A stretch of DNA of 64,000 nucleotides. Source: Trachythela sp. YZ-2020 (lineage: Eukaryota > Cnidaria > Anthozoa > Malacalcyonacea > Clavulariidae). The DNA lies in the NCBI GenBank assembly GCA_016169945.1, contig JADLSH010000236.1, positions 3,644,001-3,708,000 on the forward strand. The letters run 5' to 3'. Shown here piece after piece: positions 58,474 to 64,000 of the stretch (positions are counted from its first letter, which is position 1; every line of letters begins with the position of its first letter). A program made the position numbers and the translations under genes. Below the pieces are notes generated by a model that worked only from the letters and a program-made list of their open reading frames with translations, was not told the origin of the DNA and did no database searches.

Positions 58474-59445
58474 GTATATCAGCCATCTTATGCATTAACC
58501 GGTTGTGTGGAACATTGTCGACCCATGAGATTGTCTTAATTTCCTTAATCCTCGCACAAGTCACACCTACAATGTCACAAAAACTATTAACCTTAATCTG
58601 ACTTACCCTAATTCAACAATAACCTGACTCCGCATCCATACCTAGACTTTAGAGTTGAAGCTATTTGGTTGTGATATGTCGAGACATGTTATGGTCCAGA
58701 AAGAGACGGACTTACAGCTGTGTGATTTATGAAAATAGTTACAGTATTATAAACTAGATAGAGCATAGTAAGAATATCCTTATATCTAAATTACTTAAGT
58801 GGTTTAATAAATATGTATAATTTCTTATAAATATAATAATTGGAATTTTCCAGTGAACTAGCTATAATAAAATCAGTGTTCCAGGAAAACGAGAAAGGTT
58901 CACAGTATGCACAGATTTTTCACACGGATAAGAGTGACAACACTGGATCGTCAACACAATGGTCAATGGCACAGTCATGAAAAATACCCATCTAATAGAG
59001 TCTTAATGGGGGTCTTTCTATATTAGTTGTCAGCTAAAGTTCAAGCTAATTGTCAACTATCAGTATTCACAGCAAGGCATCTGGTTAGATCATTAATCTG
59101 TGCTCGTCAGTGTGGCCAGCTTGTTTAAGATGCCAGGTACGTCAGTTACAAGTCGCAGTGGTTTCAGCCCACAAGTTTTCGTCCGCAAATATTAGTCGCT
59201 GGAACAGTGCATTAGACCCACGACTTTAAAATTGCCTTATTGAATTGCATTCTTGTGCCTTTTTGTCGAATCACGGATTTTCGTTAGTCAGAAAACAATC
59301 CCGTACCCAGGAATTCTGCGCTTGCGACTCTCATAGAATTCTTTATGTAATCAAAATACAGTGGCTCCAGTTAAATTCAATACTTATACTTCCATTGGCA
59401 TATCAGCATACCACATTTATTGCAGCTTCATAATAGATAGAGAAT

Positions 59446-59565
59446 AATACATGGGTGCGCGGAAATACCAGATTTATTTCGAGTGTTGAACATGATATCT
59501 CACGAGTGAGCGCAGAAATAAATCTGGTATTTCCAAGCATCCATGTATTTTTCTGTTTATTATAT
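59446..59565. repeat. Palindromic MITE with ATACATGGRTGC termini
   Basis: AATACATGGGTGCGCGGAAA, TACCAGATTTATTTCG pairs with CGCAGAAATAAATCTGGTA and TTTCCAAGCATCCATGTATT. Worn relatives occur at 10.46-10.53, 17.45-17.52 and 19.72-19.79 kb. Confidence 0.75.
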
Positions 59566-60470
59566 AAAGAACAGTCTTTTCAAACAAAATAAAATAAAAT
59601 ATCCGTTTTCATAAACTTCAAAAGCGATTTTCACACGTGAGATTATCATAAATTATCATAAATAATCTCACATTGATCAATTTTAAATTGTGCCACTCGA
59701 ACTCTTGATTTGATGTCATTGTTACCAGTATGAAAAAGCTGTGCATACTGTGAAATTTTCCGGTTTTCCACGCCCACGGTGTACTTGGAGAACAGGGGGT
59801 AATTTTTTAGGATATTTAAAATCCCAACCGCTCGTTTTCGTATTCTCAAATATTGTCATTGGACAACCGAAGAAGATCTAGTGAAAGTGTTGGACTGTTC
59901 AAATATTCACAAGAGGTTAAGTATTTATATTCAATTACACGTTGATTGGCACTTGCAGTCTGAAAATATCATACGTGTACTTTAGTCTTTAATAATGATT
60001 GGCATATATCAATAACCCATTATTGAGTATCATATGTCACTTCAATAAAACCTTCTATAAGGCCAGGTTGTATGTACACTGTGCATGCCGGCCGGTAATT
60101 TGACTCATGGTTTGATTCAATAAGGCAATATGTATATATTTTCACCATTGACAAATCTAGAAAAGTGCCAGTACAAAAACACCCTAAACTTGGAGTTTTA
60201 GTGTCGACCGCTGTGTAGAGATAAGAAACAGTGTCTGTTCTCTTGGATGTTGATACTCTTCAGCATGAAAAAGATTAAAACACTTACTGACGAAAGACCT
60301 TCGCTCGAAATGTCAGTTTTCAATCTAGTTGTATTACATTGCCGTTGGTATAGGACTAAAATCTTTGATGTGTAAACTCACAATATCTATATGCGTTGTA
60401 AATGAAGCCAGTAAACCCAATGACCCAGCAGTGGCAATGCAATTATGCGTTTTGTTATTATAGTAAAGAA

Positions 60471-60525
60471 ATGGCAGATAATCCAACCCCAGCAAGGCCA
60501 GAATCGTCAACAGTCCCTGAACCAG
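60471..60525 (+). CDS. Orphan copy of the MAEN-type first exon (unit U5)
   Basis: It has 55 nt encoding MADNPTPARPESSTVPEP plus one base, with donor G/GTAAAA. It most resembles exon 1 of the plus asparaginase gene (PESST). The rest of its gene would lie beyond 61.8 kb, where I find no exon before the window ends. Confidence 0.5.
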
Positions 60526-60781
60526 GTAAAAGTTTTATCATTTATACTTTCGTTATTTCCATTGACATATATATATGTTATTAATAATAACTTGTAGGTC
60601 TTAATTAGTCTATTACACATATGTCTTAAGTTTGATCTGTAATTTAAGTCTAAAACCTGTGCACACATTGTAATTCATTTTATTATGCGAAGATGTGTAT
60701 GATATACCTTATAATAATAATAATAATAATGTCAATGGTTATATCAGCCATCTTAGCAGTAACCAAATTGTGTTGTCTTAC

Positions 60782-61566
60782 GGAGGCTCCTTACAGTTTT
60801 AATCTGTGTCGCGGGATCTGTAGCTGTACAAAGTTGTACAAAGTACAAACGAAGTTTATGTATTATTATTATTAGCATGACAAAATTACTGGATGCTGAT
60901 TGGTTGAGAGGAGTACAATTATTTCATTAATTGTACTGCAGTACAATTGTTTGAAAATGTTGCCAAATTGGACTCGCCCCGGCGGCTCGTCCAATTTTGG
61001 CAAAATTTCCAAACATCACTCGTACTATTAATCCCTAATTGTACTCGCCATCGCATGATAACCTATACTAAACAAACCTTTTATAGTTTAAAATTTATAT
61101 CACGAGTTCACGAATCACGATTGCGCCAAAATTTCGTTGTCCCACGCGTGGGTATTCGAGGGCTTGTCTCGCGTGAAAAATGAAATCCTGATTTTTCTGA
61201 CGTCACACACAACTATAAATACATTTTTCTCCTGTTTCCTTCGGTAATTTTTTTTTTAATTTGCATACGATACACAAATCACAAAATGCATAAAATATGC
61301 GATTTTAAAATTTTTTTAAAATCGCATATTTCAATACTTTGTACTTTAGTGCTCGTGTGCAAAAAATAAAACTCTAAATACGACAATCTCTAAATCGCGT
61401 TGTTACCATGGCAACGTAAATATTTAGAAACATTTTTTTTCTTCGTAATCCGCAATATTGTGGCAATCTGATGGCCAAGTCTCGTGACCATACCTTGCAA
61501 AATCAGCAAATAATGGACCTTAGAGCACATTTGCGTGCTACATAATTAAAACTGTAGGGAGCCTCC
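60782..61566. mobile_element. Complete GGAGGCTC MITE next to TTAA
   Basis: The left end GGAGGCTCCTTACAGTTTTA and the right end in inverse orientation (GGAGGCTCCCTACAGTTTTA) define a 785-bp element. TTAA follows the right end, and TTAC (probably mutated TTAA) precedes the left. Inside, a hairpin at about 60955-61010 pairs TTGCCAAATTGGAC with GTCCAATTTTGGCAA around CGGCGGC. It sits in intron 1 of unit U5. Confidence 0.75.
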
Positions 61567-61589
61567 TTAATTTCCTTAAATCTCACACC

Positions 61590-61790
61590 CTAATAGTTAA
61601 ATGATTTAGTAAATATGTAAATTTCTTATAAATATAGTTTCACTCTCAGTAGCCTGGAATTTTCCAGTGAACTAGCTATAAAGTTCACAGTATGCACAGA
61701 TTTTTCACACGGATAAGAGTGACACCACTGGATCGTCAACACAATGGCACAGTCATGAAAATACCCATTATAGTTGTCAGCTAAAATTCA
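61590..61790. repeat. Intron 1 unit U5, continued behind the MITE
   Basis: It carries AGTTTCACTCTCAGTAGCCT and ACACGGATAAGAGTGACACC, the same sequence seen behind exon 1 in unit U4. The MITE therefore split the unit. Confidence 0.6.
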
Positions 61791-61930
61791 AGCCAATAAT
61801 TGTCGACTATCAGTATTCACAGTAAGGTTTTTGTAACATGTCAGCCTGGTTCCCATATGAATACAATCTTGAAAATGTATATGATCAATGTTAGCCAAGA
61901 CGGCAAGAGCCAATTATATAAATTGTCTCT

Positions 61931-63092
61931 ATATATAGAGGGTGGTAAAGGGTATTTTCGTGAGCCGTGAATTGCCAATATTTGTTTCCGTAAAATGTTA
62001 AATAACGGATTTTTGTGTCGTGAAACGTGATATCCTTAGACGTGAGCCGTGATTGCCGGTAATTTTTGTCTGTAAACCCCCCCCCCTCCCCATCATTTGT
62101 GAATTTTTCAAAAAAGTCGGTCCCAAATTGTAAAATTACACTACTTAATTCGGTCCGAGTTGGTCCGAAACATCCTATCTAAAAAACGTATAATAAACGA
62201 TACAAAAATTGTCAATAAAAGAAATCAACATTGCAAAACCCAGAGATATATTTTCCTGATCCTCTTAAAGCAATATACTCAAATGTATAAGATGGCATAG
62301 CCATACACGACTGCGCAAAACCTCCTAACTTGTGCATTGTGCATTCTATTTCCACGTCAGAATTCTCGAGTAAAATTAAGTCAACTCTGTTGTAAAAATG
62401 CAGTTTCTAGTTGGGTCTTTATGATGTTGAAGGTTACGTTTTGGGGGGCGTTTTCTTTAAATAACTGCATTTAAAGAAAATTGCAGCGAAATATTTGAAT
62501 TCGAAACTAGAGTGTTTGAAATCTTATATATATTAATGAAAGGGCATATAACGAAAGAGGTAGAGAAATGCCATTTCCGACGATCTACAGACTCAAGTTT
62601 TTCAAAATGTTCCCCATTGGCGCCAACCATGGTGGCGCCTCGTGGGAGTCCGCCCCCTATTTTTAACAATCCTTCTACACCCCTGGCACTACACATATTT
62701 GTACATTAACTTGTAATACATGTTTTGATGTGGTCAAAGAATTAAAAAAAGTCGGTCTCTGAAAAATGGACACCCCCCCCAAACCTTTTTGGAATGTGCG
62801 CCCCTGACTGCATGCATGTATTTTCTTGATTTTTACTACATATATATCGGTTAGTTTTTTTTAAATTGTTTCCATGTTGTCGAGTTTTTATTGGTAAAAT
62901 TAGTTTCGAAAACGTAAAATAATGTAAGGGTTAAGAAAGGCTTAGAAAAGGTGAAGAAAATACAATTTACACATTTGAAAAAGTATTTCTTAATTTTCGT
63001 GAAATGGCTATTTTTTTACATGTGAAACGTGAAATGGCTGTTTTTCTCCACGTGAAACGTGATCCGAACCCCTCCTTTACCTCTATATAGGC
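61931..63092. mobile_element. MITE with CTATATATAGAGGGTGGTAAAGG ends
   Basis: The left end (TATATAGAGGGTGGTAAAGG) and right end (CCTCCTTTACCTCTATATAG) are inverted. Next to each end a CGTGAAACGTGA/CACGTGAAACGTGA unit is repeated. The centre (about 62080-62900) carries C-runs and looks like a second insertion. Confidence 0.6.
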
Positions 63093-63728
63093 TATATTAT
63101 AGGCTATGGTTCTTTGGGTTGAAGGCAGGGGAACTGCATGGAGCATAGGGTCAACCAAATTGGTTATCTCATTCCAGAAAATCTTACTGATATGCAGTTT
63201 CTAAAAATTTGCAGATTGCTGTTGTGCCTGGGTATTCCCTCTTCCCTGATTTCACCTTAATAATCATCGTATGGAATATATTAACTCTAGTTTTATAACG
63301 AATGCATGCAATGCACACGCGCATTACATTTACCCCTTCTCCTCATTGCAGCATCACTCCTACTCCTATAGCCAAACATCTTAAGTTGCTTATTTCACTG
63401 TATTCTTTGCTGACTAATAAGTTTCATCACCAAGTAGAAAATTAGAGCTATTACAAAAATAGTGTGCATGCATTTAATGACACAATTTCATTTCAAGTGG
63501 TAAAATATAGTTGTTTATAATGTGTGCTTTTTTCCCAAAGCCCCGGCATTGCAACGCTCAATACAGCGTCTTGTTTTAATACTGCGAGTCCATACCGTTC
63601 GACAAAGCTGCAAGAGTACTAATGATTTTGAGGAATAATTAAGTGAACATCATAGAAATTTCTAGAAAACTTTGAACTTTGAGTAACAGTTTTGATATCA
63701 ATTCTACGGTACTTAGGTATTTTTCCAC
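63093..63728. other. AT-rich DNA, nothing recognised
   Basis: No coding potential or repeat border that I can support. Confidence 0.35.
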
Positions 63729-63895
63729 ACTTAGAGGCTGCTTATATGTTTATACGGGCCAGTGATATACGGGCCAGTTATAAACGGAACATGAAAGTTT
63801 AATAATAGGAAATAATAGCAAACGTGAGAACTCGCCAAAACCGGGCCAGCTCGAGTACCCGGGCTAGCTCGCCCCATATAAACAGCCCCTTAGTG
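63729..63895. mobile_element. Small MITE with GGGCTGTTTATATGG-type ends
   Basis: The left AGGCTGCTTATATGTTTATA CGGGCCAG-type segment pairs imperfectly with the inverse of the right end (GCCCCATATAAACAGCCCCTT). GGGCCAG motifs repeat inside. Confidence 0.55.
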
Positions 63896-64000
63896 CATGT
63901 TTACAGGACACACATTGATAACAACAGTCAGCAGTTCTTTTGTTGAAGTGTCCATCCTGTATAAATAATTGTTATATTATTATTATTTGAAGGACAAACG

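Overview
This is a piece of an animal nuclear genome. It is AT-rich, its real genes have introns, and it is densely packed with transposons. The mix of repeats (CR1-like LINE, BEL/Pao, Polinton with chromodomain integrase, Tigger/pogo, Helitron-like, hAT and TTAA-type MITEs, tRNA-derived SINEs) and the style of the Polinton proteins suggest an early-branching invertebrate, most likely a cnidarian. I cannot name a species from the sequence.

Host genes. The backbone of the window is a head-to-head pair of six-exon genes for isoaspartyl peptidase/L-asparaginase (Ntn hydrolase, T2 family). One lies on the minus strand (44534 down to 17938) and one on the plus strand (46065 to 52129). Both rebuild with correct splice phases to about 337-339 residues and keep the catalytic threonine motif. 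They are the two arms of an inverted duplication centred near 45.3 kb; exons, introns and 3' flanks match as far as 15248 and 54797. The same short first exon (MAEN-P-T-P..., ending phase 1) occurs five times: 44.5 kb (-), 46.1 kb (+), 56.9 kb (-), 58.4 kb (+) and 60.5 kb (+). At 56.9 kb it appears to splice to an unrelated second exon.

Mobile layer. Intron 4 of the minus-strand asparaginase gene holds a Polinton/Maverick (adintovirus-like element) at 20338-36666 with a perfect 6-bp target duplication CGCGCC. On the plus strand it carries protein-primed DNA polymerase, integrase with chromodomain, a penton-like protein, a basic core protein, a major capsid protein and an adenain-type protease. 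On the minus strand it carries a packaging ATPase, two conserved orphan proteins, a small protein with a Bcl-2 BH1-like motif and a GRF zinc-finger protein. It is dead: there are many frameshifts, a large polymerase/integrase deletion, a SINE in the polymerase, a TTAA-flanked MITE in the BH1-like gene and a Helitron-like element between protease and orphan genes. That Helitron-like element is itself split by a 3.16-kb Tigger transposon. The nesting order is therefore asparaginase intron > older MITE > Polinton > Helitron-like > Tigger.

Left part (1-15.2 kb). A minus-strand CR1-like LINE (1-2.4 kb) is followed by a 4.5-kb foldback element (2518-7046) whose right arm carries a second copy of the Helitron-like element. 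The other arm preserves the empty site. Next come palindromic and tandem-repeat MITEs (7.0-10.8 kb), a copy of a 1.4-kb interspersed repeat, and a BEL/Pao pol fragment cut off at the edge of the inverted duplication.

Right part (52-64 kb). This holds the mirrored 3' flank of the asparaginase gene, the extra first exons with their introns, and several MITEs. The last 2 kb contain only repeats and unremarkable AT-rich DNA.
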